Shown: positions 23,758-33,395 of the stretch, piece by piece
Numbering within the stretch: the stretch's first letter is position 1
Layout: each line of letters begins with the position of its first letter
DNA from: JBEKTY01 sp049515555
Lineage (GTDB): Bacteria; Planctomycetota; Planctomycetia; Pirellulales; Thermoguttaceae
Assembly: GCA_049515555.1 (NCBI GenBank)
Contig: JBEKTY010000074.1
Span: forward strand, 1 to 37,296
Length of the DNA stretch: 37,296 bases
Reading direction: 5' to 3'
Translations under genes and position numbers: made by a program
The notes under the pieces: generated by a model
What the model was told of the DNA's origin: nothing
What the model saw: the letters and a program-made list of their open reading frames with translations, nothing else
The model's database searches: none

Positions 23758-24177
23758 TCATGCCAGTATTCTTAGCGTTTGCTGTTCGAGGCTTTTGGTA
23801 ATGTCCATGGCGCCGAGGTTCGCTTCGTAGGCCCGGGCGGCCTCCAGGGCGTCGGTGAACTGCTCCACCATCTTGATGTTGGGATAGGCGACGTAACCCT
23901 GCTTCGGGCCGTCCTTGATGGCGTCGGGGTTGCCCGGCTCGTACTTCAGCAGCGGCTCGACCTGTTCGGTCTGGACGGCGCCCACGCGCACGCCGGCCGC
24001 CCCGCCCGCGCCGATGCTCTCGTCGGCCTCGAACACGACGAACCGCGGCTGATAGGGCGCCGCCTCGCCGCGCTCGTTGTGCGTCGTCGTTATGTTGGCC
24101 AGGTTGCTGGAGATGGCGTTCATGCGCATCCGCTGCGCCACCAGGCCGCTGGTGCTGATGTCCAGAGCAGGAATCAT
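23758..24177 (-). CDS. flgC: FlgC, proximal rod protein
   Basis: The protein has 139 aa. The N-terminus ALDISTSGLVAQRMRMNAIS, then SNLANITTT, is the rod signature; GYVAYPNIKMVEQFTDALEA and ARAYEANLGAMDITKSL are the conserved C-terminal helix. It polymerises in the rod next to FlgB and FliE. Upstream, the whole 111-bp gap to flgB is a drifting short-repeat array that ends three bases before the ATG, so no ribosome-binding site is visible. Confidence 0.95.
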   Translation of the reverse strand: MIPALDISTSGLVAQRMRMNAISSNLANITTTHNERGEAAPYQPRFVVFEADESIGAGGAAGVRVGAVQTEQVEPLLKYEPGNPDAIKDGPKQGYVAYPNIKMVEQFTDALEAARAYEANLGAMDITKSLEQQTLRILA

Positions 24178-24180
24178 GGC

Positions 24181-24288
24181 AGTTCTCGGTTGTCAGTTGT
24201 CAGTTGTCAGTTGTCGGATTTCAGATCTGAGATTTCAGATCTCCAATCCCAAATCCCTAAATCCCTAAATCCCCAAATCCCTTCCCTC
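24181..24288. repeat. Drifting short-repeat array filling the flgB-flgC gap
   Basis: In the mRNA sense (minus strand) the array runs from the flgB stop to the flgC ATG: GGGATTT 7/8-mers change to GAGATCT and GAAATCT, then to GACAACT repeated three times, in nearly constant 7-bp register. About fourteen units. It is G-rich next to the stop; next to the start it is A/C-rich rather than C-rich. Confidence 0.9.
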
Positions 24289-24696
24289 CTACACCGTTCC
24301 GCGGATGGCCGTTTGGAGCAAGTGGAACTGGTCGACCATGATCGTCATTGCCAGGTTGTGCTGGATCTGGTTCTTGACCATTTCCGAGACTTGGGTTTCC
24401 ATGTTTACGCTGCCCTGGTCGTGTCGCAGGATGGTTTGCGAGTCGGCGGCTACTTGGGCCCGCAACGGCCGGCGGGGCGGGGAGCCGGCCGGCAAGTAGG
24501 CCGTCGCCTGCCGCCGCTCCTGGATGGCCGTTTTCAGCCGCTCCTGAAAATCCTGGACCGACAGGTCCTTGGCCTGGTAGCCGGGCGTGTCCAGGTTGGC
24601 GATGTTGCCGGCCAGGACCGTGTGCCGGGCCTGGGCGAAATTGACGACCTCCTCCAGCATGGGAATCGTCGTCGATTGAAACATGCCTTCCAACAT
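24289..24696 (-). CDS. flgB: FlgB, proximal rod protein
   Basis: The protein has 135 aa from the ATG at 24696 (MLEGMFQSTTIPMLEEVVNF). ARHTVLAGNIANLDTPGYQA is the rod-family signature; VNMETQVSEMVKNQIQHNLA is the conserved C-terminal helix. I chose this start because GAGGG (complement at 24702-24706) is five bases before it; ATGs at 24708 and 24711 are in frame but lack such a site. The longer frame to 26001 is an accident of composition in the antisense of the activator gene. First gene of the structural block, with a sigma-54 promoter candidate at 24721-24736. Confidence 0.93.
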   Translation of the reverse strand: MLEGMFQSTTIPMLEEVVNFAQARHTVLAGNIANLDTPGYQAKDLSVQDFQERLKTAIQERRQATAYLPAGSPPRRPLRAQVAADSQTILRHDQGSVNMETQVSEMVKNQIQHNLAMTIMVDQFHLLQTAIRGTV

Positions 24697-24720
24697 CTGA
24701 ACCCTCATCATTTCCGGCGA

Positions 24721-24736
24721 TGCAAGCCACATGCCG
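24721..24736 (-). promoter_or_regulatory. Sigma-54 (RpoN) promoter candidate for flgB
   Basis: The minus strand reads CGGCATGTGGCTTGCA. Against the consensus TGGCACG-N4-TTGCA it matches 10 of 12 informative positions, with the invariant GG and GC at correct spacing. Transcription would start near 24710, placing GAGGG in the short leader. It lies between flgB and the gene of a sigma-54 activator, so the context fits well. Confidence 0.6.
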
Positions 24737-24914
24737 TGCGGCGCCGGCCCGCCGGAACCGGGGCACCGCACCGTGCGGGGCAAGTCGTTGCGCCGTGGGG
24801 CGTTAAGTCTGGCGATGACCGCTTGCCCGGCGTGCCGTCCGGGTCCCGGCCGGCCCGGTGGGCCGACGCGGCGATGCGCAGATTCTGCGCGTCGCGGCCG
24901 GCAGAATCCGCCGG

Positions 24915-26356
<1,442 letters not shown>

Positions 26357-26360
<4 letters not shown>

Positions 26361-27253
26361 AGGGCAGTCTCCTGGGCCGGGACCGGGGCCGGCAAGTTCG
26401 TGGCGTAATCTGGTTCAGCGGCGGCGGGGATGGAGAGGGTGAAGGCCGCGCCGCCGGCGGGGCGGTTGGCCGCCGTCACGCTCCCGCCGTGCGCCTCGGC
26501 GATTCGCGAGACGATCGACAGGCCCAGGCCCGTGCCTGTCCGCTTGGTCGTGAAGAAGGGCTCGAAGATCCGCGGCAAGACGTGGGCGGGCAGCCCGGGG
26601 CCCGTGTCGGCGATCTCCAGGTCGAGGCTGTGGGGTCCGGCCGTCGAGGAGATGGTTAGCGTGCCGCCCGCGGGCATGGCGTCCAGGGCGTTGAGGACCA
26701 GGTTCAGCACGGCGCGGCGCAGCATCTCGCGATCGGCGACGAGGCGCTGCGTGTCGGGCACGCGGACGGCCATGCGGATGTTTTGGGCCGCCAATTGCGG
26801 GGCCAGCGAGGCCTCGATGTCGCGCAGCAGTTCGCCCAGCGAAAAGGGCTGCACCTGCACTTCGCGATCGGCGGTGAAGTGCAGCAGGTGGTGCACCATG
26901 GCGTCCATGGCCGTGAAGCCCGCGGCGATCCGCTCCAGCATCTCCAGGGACGCGGGATCGGCGGCCACGCGGCGCCGCAGCAGGCTCAGGTAGAGCGTGG
27001 CGGGAACGAGGTTGTTGCGGACCTCGTGGGCCACGTGGGAGGCCATCTGGCCCAGGTCGGCCAGGCGGTTCTTGCGGGCCAGCTCGCGGTTCTTCACCTC
27101 GAGCTCGGCCGTGAGCTCGCGAACTTCCTCGCGCAGGGCGGAATGCGTTTGTTCCAGCCGCAGCGTGGCCGCGTGCCAGGCGGCCAGCACGGTCTGCAAG
27201 TCGGCCTGCTCGTCCAGGAGCATCGGATCGGCGGCGGTTGGCAGTTCGTTCAT
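26357..27253 (-). CDS. FlgS/NtrB-like cytoplasmic histidine kinase
   Basis: The protein has 298 aa from the ATG at 27253 (MNELPTAADPMLLDEQ); the longer frame to 27445 is not supported. No membrane helices. An N-terminal coiled coil (~20-62) is followed by the H box with H76 (SHVAHEVRNNLVPATLYLSL), then N box VLNLVLNALDAMPAGG, G1 DTGPGLP, F box IFEPFFTT, G2 GTGLGLSIV. This is a complete HisKA/HATPase kinase of the NtrB type that senses an internal signal, as Helicobacter/Campylobacter FlgS does. Its stop overlaps the activator's start by four bases, so the two form one two-component system. Confidence 0.9.
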
Positions 27254-27261
27254 CGGCGCGT

Positions 27262-27723
27262 CTATCGTTCGGAAAGGAGGTCGAGTTGCGGGATGGCCGG
27301 CGGTACGGCGGCGGCATACGCCCCGTGCGCCTGGCCCGCCGCGTGCAGCCCGTGCAAGCGGCGGGCCGCCTCGTCGCGGCGTTGGGCCAGCGTTGCCTCG
27401 CAGCGCTGCTCCTGGGCCAGGATCTCGCCCAGCAGGGCGTCGCACTCGCGGAGCAGTTGGGCGCAGGCCGCGCGGTCGGCCGGCGTCGGCCAGCGGCGCT
27501 CGTCGGGACGCTCGGCCCGGAAAGGCGCCAAGGCCCGCTCGATCTGCTGCAGCTCGGCCAGCGGCCGCTGCTTCACCACCAGCACGTCGAGCAGGCCGGT
27601 GATGTCTGCCCGCTCGATCAGCGCCAACTGCCGCCGGCCCATGTCGCGCAATTGCACGAGGCAGGCGAGCCTGGTGCGGACCAGGCGGGTCAGCAGCTCG
27701 GTGTCGGTGGCCGGCGCGGTCAC
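27262..27723 (-). CDS. FlgN-like flagellar chaperone (putative)
   Basis: The protein has 153 aa, almost wholly helical: LTRLVRTRLACLVQLRDMGR, RQLALIERADITGLLDVLVV, then KQRPLAELQQIERALAP. The pattern of a helical hairpin with LLxxK-like spacing fits FlgN (chaperone of hook-filament junction proteins), but this is a weak, composition-prone match. I chose the GTG at 27723 because its first bases overlap the TPR gene stop as GTGA; an ATG at 27756 is the alternative. It lies between the TPR gene and the FlgS-like kinase in an apparent operon. Confidence 0.5.
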   Translation of the reverse strand: MTAPATDTELLTRLVRTRLACLVQLRDMGRRQLALIERADITGLLDVLVVKQRPLAELQQIERALAPFRAERPDERRWPTPADRAACAQLLRECDALLGEILAQEQRCEATLAQRRDEAARRLHGLHAAGQAHGAYAAAVPPAIPQLDLLSER

Positions 27724-30182
27724 AGGCTGCACATCCAGTCGAGGATCTGGCCCCATTGTCTGCGGTCGTAGTTGGTAGTGGTTTCGAAGCGGACGTCGCC
27801 GGGGAAACGGCGCAGCGCGGCGCGGGCCTGCTCCAGCGAGGTGCGGGCCTCGGCCGGCCGCTCCAGCCGGCGATAGACGTTGGATATCTGGACGTAGGCG
27901 TCGAGCACTTCCGGGCGGTTGGGATAGCGATGGGCGGCGGACGCGTAGGCCTGCAGGGCCTGCTCGTAGCGCTCCAGGCCGAGGCACACTTCGCCCACGG
28001 CGAAGCGGCTGTTGCGGAGGATGGCCCGGCCCAGCGGCGGCAGGTCGCGCTCCTCGCGGCGGGCCAGCGAGTCCTGAATGGCGCGGTACTCGGCGAGGGC
28101 CTTTTCCAGCAGGCGGGCCTTCTCGGCCGCCCCCTCGGCCCGCGCCACGGCCGACACCTCCTGGTTCAGCCCCGCCTGTACGGCCCGCGCGCTGCGCTGC
28201 GCCGCGTCGGCGATCAGGTAATGCGCCTGGAGGGCCTGTGGCGCGTCGGGATAGCGAACGGCGGCCTCTTCCAGCCGCCGGATGGCCTCGCCGTAGCGGC
28301 CTTGGCCGTGCAGCAATTCACCCAGCGCGAACAGCGAATCGCGCCATTCCTTGCTGGCCGGGGTGAGATGCTCGCCGGAGAGGTTCTCCAGCAGGAAGGC
28401 CTCGGCCTGCTTGATGTCGCCCTTGGCCCCGGCGGCCTGGGCGGCCAGCAAGCGGGCGCGATAGGCCGCCACGTCCCGCGGATGCTGCGCGATACAGCGC
28501 TGACAGGCTTCCAGCGCCTCGTCCCATTGGTCCAGGGCCAGCAGGGCTTCGGCCAGGTCGGCCAGGGCTTGCGGATGGCGCTGCCGCGCCTCGTTCTGCA
28601 AGTAGGTCTTCAGCATTCGCACCGCGCCCGTGTAATCGCGGCCTTGCAGGCAGGCGGCGGCGCTGTTCCAGAGCAGCTCGGGGTATTGCCGGGCGGTGAT
28701 CTGCAACCGGGCCAGCTCGGCGTACACGCTGCCGGCGCGGCGGAGTTGGTAGCGGCCCTGCCGCCGCAGCAGCTCGGCGCGGTCGGCGGGCAGGTTCTCG
28801 GCCTGCTCCAACAGGTTATGGCCCCAAGTGCGAAGCACGTTGGCCGTCATCTCCAAGGCGCGGGTCTTCGGAAACAGCGGATGGAGCGCTCGGCACAACG
28901 AGAAGGCGGTGTCGAACTTGCCGGCGGCCAGGTAATCCTGGCTGGCCGCCAGGACGGCGGCCCGCAGTTCCGGAAGCGAGAACCAGGGGTTGTGCAGTTC
29001 TTCCGGCAGGCTGATCGAGGCCAGCACGCGGCGATAGGCGGCCAGGGCCACGGCGTCGCTGCCCGTGCGGCGGGCCAGCTCGGCCTCGGCCAGGGCCGCG
29101 GCCAGGCCCTCGGGAGTTTCGGTGGCAAGCTTGCTGGTGCGGGCCAGTTGCTTAAGGGCCGCCCCCGGGTCGTCCAATTCCGCCAGGCACAATCCGGTCA
29201 GGTACATGGCCTGGTACGTGGCCCGGTTGCCTACCGTGTCGAGGCCCTGGGCCAGGCGGAAGGCCTCGATGGCGGCTTGATATTTTTTTCGGGCTTGCTG
29301 GCGGTCTGCGGGCCGTGCGTCGGCGGCGGCCGGCAACGACTTCGCCTGGCGATACAGCATTCTGCCCCGCAGCACGGCGATCTCGCCGCGGAGCGCGGCC
29401 TGGGGCGGGATCTTGTCCAGCACGGCGGCACAGTCCGCCGTGCGTCCCAGCCGGAAGAGGATCTGGGCCCGCTGGAGCAGACCGGCGTTGCGCTCGGCGG
29501 CGGTCAGGCTGGCGGCGGCGAGGTACTGCTGGATTTCGGCCAGGGCCTTGTCGGGCGCGGGAGTGGCCTCGGCCAGCCAGGCCTCGGCCAGCAGGCGATG
29601 CAACTGGCTGGCGTGATCCGGGCCGGCCCGCAGGGCGGCCTGCAGGAAGGGCCGGCTGGCCGCGAAGGCGCCCGAGGAACACAGGCTCTGGCCCAACAGG
29701 TAAAGTCCCTCGGCCTGTCGTCCTTCCGGAAAGCCGCGGTCATAGGCGGTCTGCAGGAGTCGGGCGGCGGCCCGATACTGCGCGGGCTTTTCGGTGTCCA
29801 GTGCGGCGTCGGCGTCGTGCATGGCGGCGACGCCCAGCACGAAGTCCGGCCCGCCCCACTCCGCGGTGGCCAGGCCGCCCTGGCGCTGAAGTTTTTCGGC
29901 CAGGCGGCGGGCTTGGGCGAGGTTGTTGCCGTCCAGGGCCGCCAGGGCCATGGCCAGCGTGGCCGGCGGCTCGGGCGGGCGGCGGTTGCGGAGCAGCCAC
30001 GTGGTCGTGGCCCCGGCGCCCATCACCGCCAGCAGGGCCATGCCGAGTATTGCGACCCGCAGGCGGCTGGCCACGGCCGACCCGGCCATGGCGCGCGGAC
30101 CGCCGATGAGCGCCTTCAGGCGCTGCAAGAGGCCGGGGGCCGGTTGCGGCGCGTCGGATTGCTCGCGGGTTTTCGAGTCCAT
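27720..30182 (-). CDS. TPR-repeat membrane protein at the head of the flagellar block
   Basis: The protein has 820 aa. A short cytoplasmic N-terminus, one transmembrane helix (~42-64, VAILGMALLAVMGAGATTTW), then about 750 periplasmic residues of tandem TPR/Sel1-like helical repeats (for example LLGQSLCSSGAFAASRPFLQ, LADLAEALLALDQWDEALEA, VGEVCLGLERYEQALQAYAS). Such proteins act as scaffolds or assembly factors. Its gene overlaps the next by four bases, so it is co-transcribed with the flagellar regulators, but I do not know a flagellar role for it. ATG at 30182 without a clear ribosome-binding site. Confidence 0.75.
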   Translation of the reverse strand: MDSKTREQSDAPQPAPGLLQRLKALIGGPRAMAGSAVASRLRVAILGMALLAVMGAGATTTWLLRNRRPPEPPATLAMALAALDGNNLAQARRLAEKLQRQGGLATAEWGGPDFVLGVAAMHDADAALDTEKPAQYRAAARLLQTAYDRGFPEGRQAEGLYLLGQSLCSSGAFAASRPFLQAALRAGPDHASQLHRLLAEAWLAEATPAPDKALAEIQQYLAAASLTAAERNAGLLQRAQILFRLGRTADCAAVLDKIPPQAALRGEIAVLRGRMLYRQAKSLPAAADARPADRQQARKKYQAAIEAFRLAQGLDTVGNRATYQAMYLTGLCLAELDDPGAALKQLARTSKLATETPEGLAAALAEAELARRTGSDAVALAAYRRVLASISLPEELHNPWFSLPELRAAVLAASQDYLAAGKFDTAFSLCRALHPLFPKTRALEMTANVLRTWGHNLLEQAENLPADRAELLRRQGRYQLRRAGSVYAELARLQITARQYPELLWNSAAACLQGRDYTGAVRMLKTYLQNEARQRHPQALADLAEALLALDQWDEALEACQRCIAQHPRDVAAYRARLLAAQAAGAKGDIKQAEAFLLENLSGEHLTPASKEWRDSLFALGELLHGQGRYGEAIRRLEEAAVRYPDAPQALQAHYLIADAAQRSARAVQAGLNQEVSAVARAEGAAEKARLLEKALAEYRAIQDSLARREERDLPPLGRAILRNSRFAVGEVCLGLERYEQALQAYASAAHRYPNRPEVLDAYVQISNVYRRLERPAEARTSLEQARAALRRFPGDVRFETTTNYDRRQWGQILDWMCSL

Positions 30183-30433
30183 TCTGTTGCCCGCCGGTCA
30201 GGACGAAACGCTATCGCCCAAACAACGGCCTACGCCGGCCCGCGCGGCGTGCCGCCGGCTTCAGGGGCGACACATGGCGCAACACGCGGACTGCCGCAGC
30301 CGCCTGGGCGGCCATCACGAAGACGAGGAAAAAGCGGGCAATATGTACCCGAAAAGCGGCAGCCGTGTCAATCCACGTTGTGATCAATCCGGGGCCGCCA
30401 GGGGCGGCGCGTGGCCGAAAGGGGCAGACGAAT

Positions 30434-30499
30434 TTTTCGGCCTTCAAAACCCTTGCGGAGCCGGGCGGCCTGGCGGGCCGAAATATGGGCGGGCCCCCC
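30434..30499. repeat. Direct repeat flanking the restriction-modification pair, left copy
   Basis: 66 bp, beginning TTTTCGGCCTTCAA and continuing TGCGGAGCCGG, then GGGCCGAAA. The right copy is at 32327-32391 in the same orientation, with about 82% identity (11 mismatches and one gap by eye). Each copy can pair TTTCGGCC with GGCCGAAA. Confidence 0.8.
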
Positions 30500-30554
30500 G
30501 GGCGTGCGTGGCCGCGGAACTGGTCTTGACCGGACCGCCCATTCTGGCAATGAT

Positions 30555-30572
30555 CCCACCTTCCAAGGTGGG
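30555..30572. promoter_or_regulatory. Perfect dyad before the endonuclease start
   Basis: CCCACCTT-CC-AAGGTGGG, 18 bp, lies five bases from the ATG and covers the likely ribosome-binding bases. It could be an operator or sequester translation. The seven-base half AAGGTGG recurs at 32274-32280 just upstream of the methyltransferase start. Confidence 0.45.
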
Positions 30573-30577
30573 AAGGA

Positions 30578-31336
30578 ATGGGCGCGCCCGAAGACTTTGC
30601 AGGCTGGTTGGCTGCGCACGAGCACCGTGACCGGGTATACGGCCGGTGCTACCGCTACCATCCCCGAAGCGATGCCCACTCCATCGCCCTGTGCAAGCTG
30701 ATCTTGCGCGATCTTATCGAGTCCTGCCAACAAATGCGGGAAAATGCCCTGGCAGACAAGCTGGTCTACGGCATCAATGCGCGGCACGTCTTTCCAAACG
30801 GCAAGAAGAAGACGCTCGACCTTGCCGTCGGGACGCCGCTTGCCATCGACAAGACGGACCGTTTCGCAGGCGTGATCCACGGGGGCCGGATCGGGCGCGT
30901 TCTGCTTGCATGCGAAGCGAAAACGTGCATGACGGAACATGGAAAATCCCAGCCCCGAATTTTCGATGAACTCGGCTCGTCGCACGAGATCGTTCATCAA
31001 GGCGACCGGGAGGCGATTGCGGCCGGAATCACGGTGGTCAACATCGCTGCTACGTTCATTTCTCCACTAAGGCAGAAGAACAAGGTGCTGTACGTCTCCC
31101 AGCACAAGCAGCCGCAGGCTGCCGAACGCATGATCAGCCATCTTCGCGGACTGCCGATCCGAGACACGGTGGAGGGCACCGGCTTCGATGCCTACGCAAC
31201 GGTTGTGGTGGATTGCGATAACCAGGGGCCGGCAACGCTGTGGACCGATCCGCCGGCGCCGCAGGCTGGCGAGCGGGACCACTACGATACCTTCGTCAGG
31301 CGAATCGCCGCAGCGCTGCCTAGACTTGGATTGTAG
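30578..31336 (+). CDS. Putative type II restriction endonuclease (PD-(D/E)XK type)
   Basis: The protein has 252 aa. I do not recognise the specificity family. A PD-(D/E)XK-like core is visible: LDLAVG with D81, and VLLACEAK with E113 and K115, about the expected 20-35 residues apart, followed by ITVVNIAATFISPL as a possible core strand. It is convergent with a DNA methyltransferase gene and their ends overlap by 17 bp, the strongest support for a restriction enzyme. GC is lower than in the flagellar genes. The ATG at 30578 lies behind a dyad; AGGTGGG (30566-30572) is the likely ribosome-binding site. Confidence 0.65.
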   Translation: MGAPEDFAGWLAAHEHRDRVYGRCYRYHPRSDAHSIALCKLILRDLIESCQQMRENALADKLVYGINARHVFPNGKKKTLDLAVGTPLAIDKTDRFAGVIHGGRIGRVLLACEAKTCMTEHGKSQPRIFDELGSSHEIVHQGDREAIAAGITVVNIAATFISPLRQKNKVLYVSQHKQPQAAERMISHLRGLPIRDTVEGTGFDAYATVVVDCDNQGPATLWTDPPAPQAGERDHYDTFVRRIAAALPRLGL

Positions 31337-32264
31337 CCGCCCCGAACAGCCCTTTGGAATCCTCCAGCCGCTTCCGGGAGAGCTGGAAGTAATAGGGATC
31401 GATTTCCACGCCGATGCTGTTCCGGCCCCACCTGGACGCCGCAAGGCTAGTAGTCGCCGTCCCCATGAACGGGTCCAGCACGGTGTCGCCGACAAAACTG
31501 AACATGCGGATCAGCCGTTCGGCTAGCTCGACGGGGTACGGGGCCGGATGGTGCCTGGTCGATGCCCCCGGCAGCGCCGTCCAGATCTGCTGGAACCATT
31601 CCCGGTGCGAGTGTTCGGGGATGACGCTCAGCACTCGGCTCGCAACGGACGGGGTGCGATAGCCGCCCGGCTTGCGCTGCATCAGGATGTACTCGATGTC
31701 GTTCTTAATGACGGCATTGGGTTCGTAGGGCTTGCCCAGAAAACTGGAACCATTCTCGACTTCGTAGGCGGCATTGGCAATCTTGTGCCAGATGATGGGG
31801 GCGAGGTTGTCGTAGCCGATCCGCCGGCAGTGCTCTTGAATTGAAGCGTGAAGCGGCATGACCACGTGGCGCCCGCCGTTCTTTCGCCGGGAGAGACACA
31901 CGTCGCCCACCACGCAGACTAATCGCCCGCCAGGGACGAGGGCCTCGAAGCAGCGCTGCCAAACCTTGTCCAATTCGCCAAGGAAGGCATCGTAATCTTC
32001 GACGTAGCCCAGTTGCCCCTCGCTTTTCCGGTACTCCTTCAACGTCCAGTAGGGAGGGGAAGTCAGCACCAAATGCACGTCGCTGGCTTGCAACTCGCGG
32101 GCGTCACCTTCGCGCAGATCGTGGCGGGTGGGCACCTCTTTCGCCACCGACTCGATCAGGGCGGTCAGCCTCCGATCCTTGGCAATTCGCGGCAGGTCCG
32201 TCTGGGGATCGGCCAGATTCCGCAACTCTGGAGGCAAGAGATCGGGTAGGTCCATCGGCCCCAT
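31320..32264 (-). CDS. DNA methyltransferase, class beta (N4-cytosine or N6-adenine)
   Basis: The protein has 314 aa from the ATG at 32264 (MGPMDLPDLL), which has GGGAG four bases upstream; an ATG at 32255 is also possible. Catalytic motif IV is TSPPYW (68-73), which precedes the S-adenosylmethionine motif DPFMGTATT (264-272), the order of class beta. TSPPY with a Trp favours N4-cytosine but does not prove it. ADP-like VCVVGDVCLS and PVELAERLIRMFS are other typical parts. It would protect host DNA from the neighbouring endonuclease. Recognition sequence cannot be read from the sequence. Confidence 0.9.
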   Translation of the reverse strand: MGPMDLPDLLPPELRNLADPQTDLPRIAKDRRLTALIESVAKEVPTRHDLREGDARELQASDVHLVLTSPPYWTLKEYRKSEGQLGYVEDYDAFLGELDKVWQRCFEALVPGGRLVCVVGDVCLSRRKNGGRHVVMPLHASIQEHCRRIGYDNLAPIIWHKIANAAYEVENGSSFLGKPYEPNAVIKNDIEYILMQRKPGGYRTPSVASRVLSVIPEHSHREWFQQIWTALPGASTRHHPAPYPVELAERLIRMFSFVGDTVLDPFMGTATTSLAASRWGRNSIGVEIDPYYFQLSRKRLEDSKGLFGAATIQV

Positions 32265-32326
32265 TCTACTCCCAAGGTGGCGACCGATCAAACCCGGATC
32301 CGGTGGCTGTACGAGGACAAGCACGC

Positions 32327-32391
32327 TTTTCGGCCTTCAAGCGTCTGCGGAGCCGGATGGCCGGGCGGGCCGAAAAATGAGCCGGTCCCCC
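32327..32391. repeat. Direct repeat flanking the restriction-modification pair, right copy
   Basis: Same sequence and orientation as 30434-30499, lying between the methyltransferase start and the hydrolase 3' end. Together the two copies bracket about 1.83 kb that holds only the two restriction-modification genes. Confidence 0.8.
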
Positions 32392-32400
32392 AGCGGCCGG

Positions 32401-33153
32401 TCAATCCGCCTCGGTGCGGGCCGTGGCCGTGATCTGCTCGATGATCCAGCGATCGACGTCGGCCAGCATTTGCTGGGAAATCTCGTGGCCGCAGGGGTAC
32501 AGCCGCAGCGTAATCGACACGCCGGCGGTGTGCAACAAGCGGAGATCGGCGCAGACGGCGACCTCGCCGTAGGAGAGGCTGTGGCGGCCCGTGGCGAGGA
32601 ATACGGCGAGTTGGCGGGCTTCGGGCAAATTGGCCAAGGGGGCGCGGCCCGTCGGAAATGCCCCTCCCAGCGACAACACACCCGCAAACTGGTAGGGATG
32701 ATTCATCGCCACGCGGAAGGCCATGGTGCCGCCCGCGTCGAATCCCGCCAAGAAAACCCGCCGCGGCGCCACGTTGAACTTCTGCCGCGCCAGCTCGATG
32801 CTGTCGAATATCCGCTGCTCGGCCTGCTGCACGTGCTCGTCGGCCTGCGACCAGCCGAACTGGTCGCCGCCGGACTGGCTGGCATGGCTCAGCAGCGTGC
32901 CGCGCGGCGCGATGGCCACGTAATTCCGCATGCTCACCAGCGGCATGATGCGCATCAACTGCCGCTCGTCGCTGCCGGGGCCGTGCAGCCAGACCAGCAG
33001 CGGGTACGGATACCCCGGCTCGTAATGCAGGGGGGCGAAAAGCGAATGAACGGTGTCTTCGGCCGAGTTGTGGAACAGGCCCGACTCGATGTCGAACCGC
33101 GGTTGCACCGGCGGCTGATAGACGGTTTGAAACGATTGCCGGCGATGGCTCAT
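32401..33153 (-). CDS. Alpha/beta-hydrolase-like (carboxylesterase/phospholipase family) with Asp in the nucleophile position
   Basis: The protein has 250 aa: LVWLHGPGSDERQL (oxyanion-hole region), then GFDAG (137-141), where the family has GxSxG, so the nucleophile position is D139; CGHEI holds the catalytic-type H223. The expected acid before it (about 185-200, ATGRHSLSYGEV) is not an obvious Asp. Asp nucleophiles occur in dehalogenases and epoxide hydrolases, but the surrounding sequence is of the esterase/phospholipase type, so the protein may be catalytically different or inactive. No signal peptide. Flanked by a direct-repeat copy at the 3' end. Substrate unknown. Confidence 0.75.
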   Translation of the reverse strand: MSHRRQSFQTVYQPPVQPRFDIESGLFHNSAEDTVHSLFAPLHYEPGYPYPLLVWLHGPGSDERQLMRIMPLVSMRNYVAIAPRGTLLSHASQSGGDQFGWSQADEHVQQAEQRIFDSIELARQKFNVAPRRVFLAGFDAGGTMAFRVAMNHPYQFAGVLSLGGAFPTGRAPLANLPEARQLAVFLATGRHSLSYGEVAVCADLRLLHTAGVSITLRLYPCGHEISQQMLADVDRWIIEQITATARTEAD

Positions 33154-33395
33154 GAGCGTTGATTATTGCCAGGGGATGATGGCGCGAAACAGCACAGATC
33201 GAATCAATCGCGTCCGGGATCCCTGCGGCGTGAGTTGCCCGGTCCCCTAATCCCGAAACGTGAATCACCAAACTTTACGCGCTGCCGTCGCGGCTGTCAA
33301 CTCCATTCCGCGGAACGAAAAAGAATGGGGAGAAGCATGCGGCGGGCGCACGGGGGGTGTGGAAAAAATGTGATCGCCGCCGGCGGCCGGCAATG

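Larger units (their letters stand above)
30183..30577. other. Intergenic region between the TPR gene and the restriction endonuclease
   Basis: The 395 bp lie between divergent starts. The left half would contain the promoter of the TPR/flagellar regulator operon; no sigma-54 match was found there. The right half contains a direct repeat (30434-30499) also present beyond the methyltransferase gene, and a dyad (30555-30572). Confidence 0.6.

Noticed and set aside
27756..30383. 875-aa open frame on the + strand
   Set aside because: Antisense shadow of the TPR gene, Gly/Gln-rich without any domain.
30434..32391. att sites of an integrative element
   Set aside because: No integrase or recombinase gene lies between or near the repeats, and the repeats are only ~82% identical and self-complementary.
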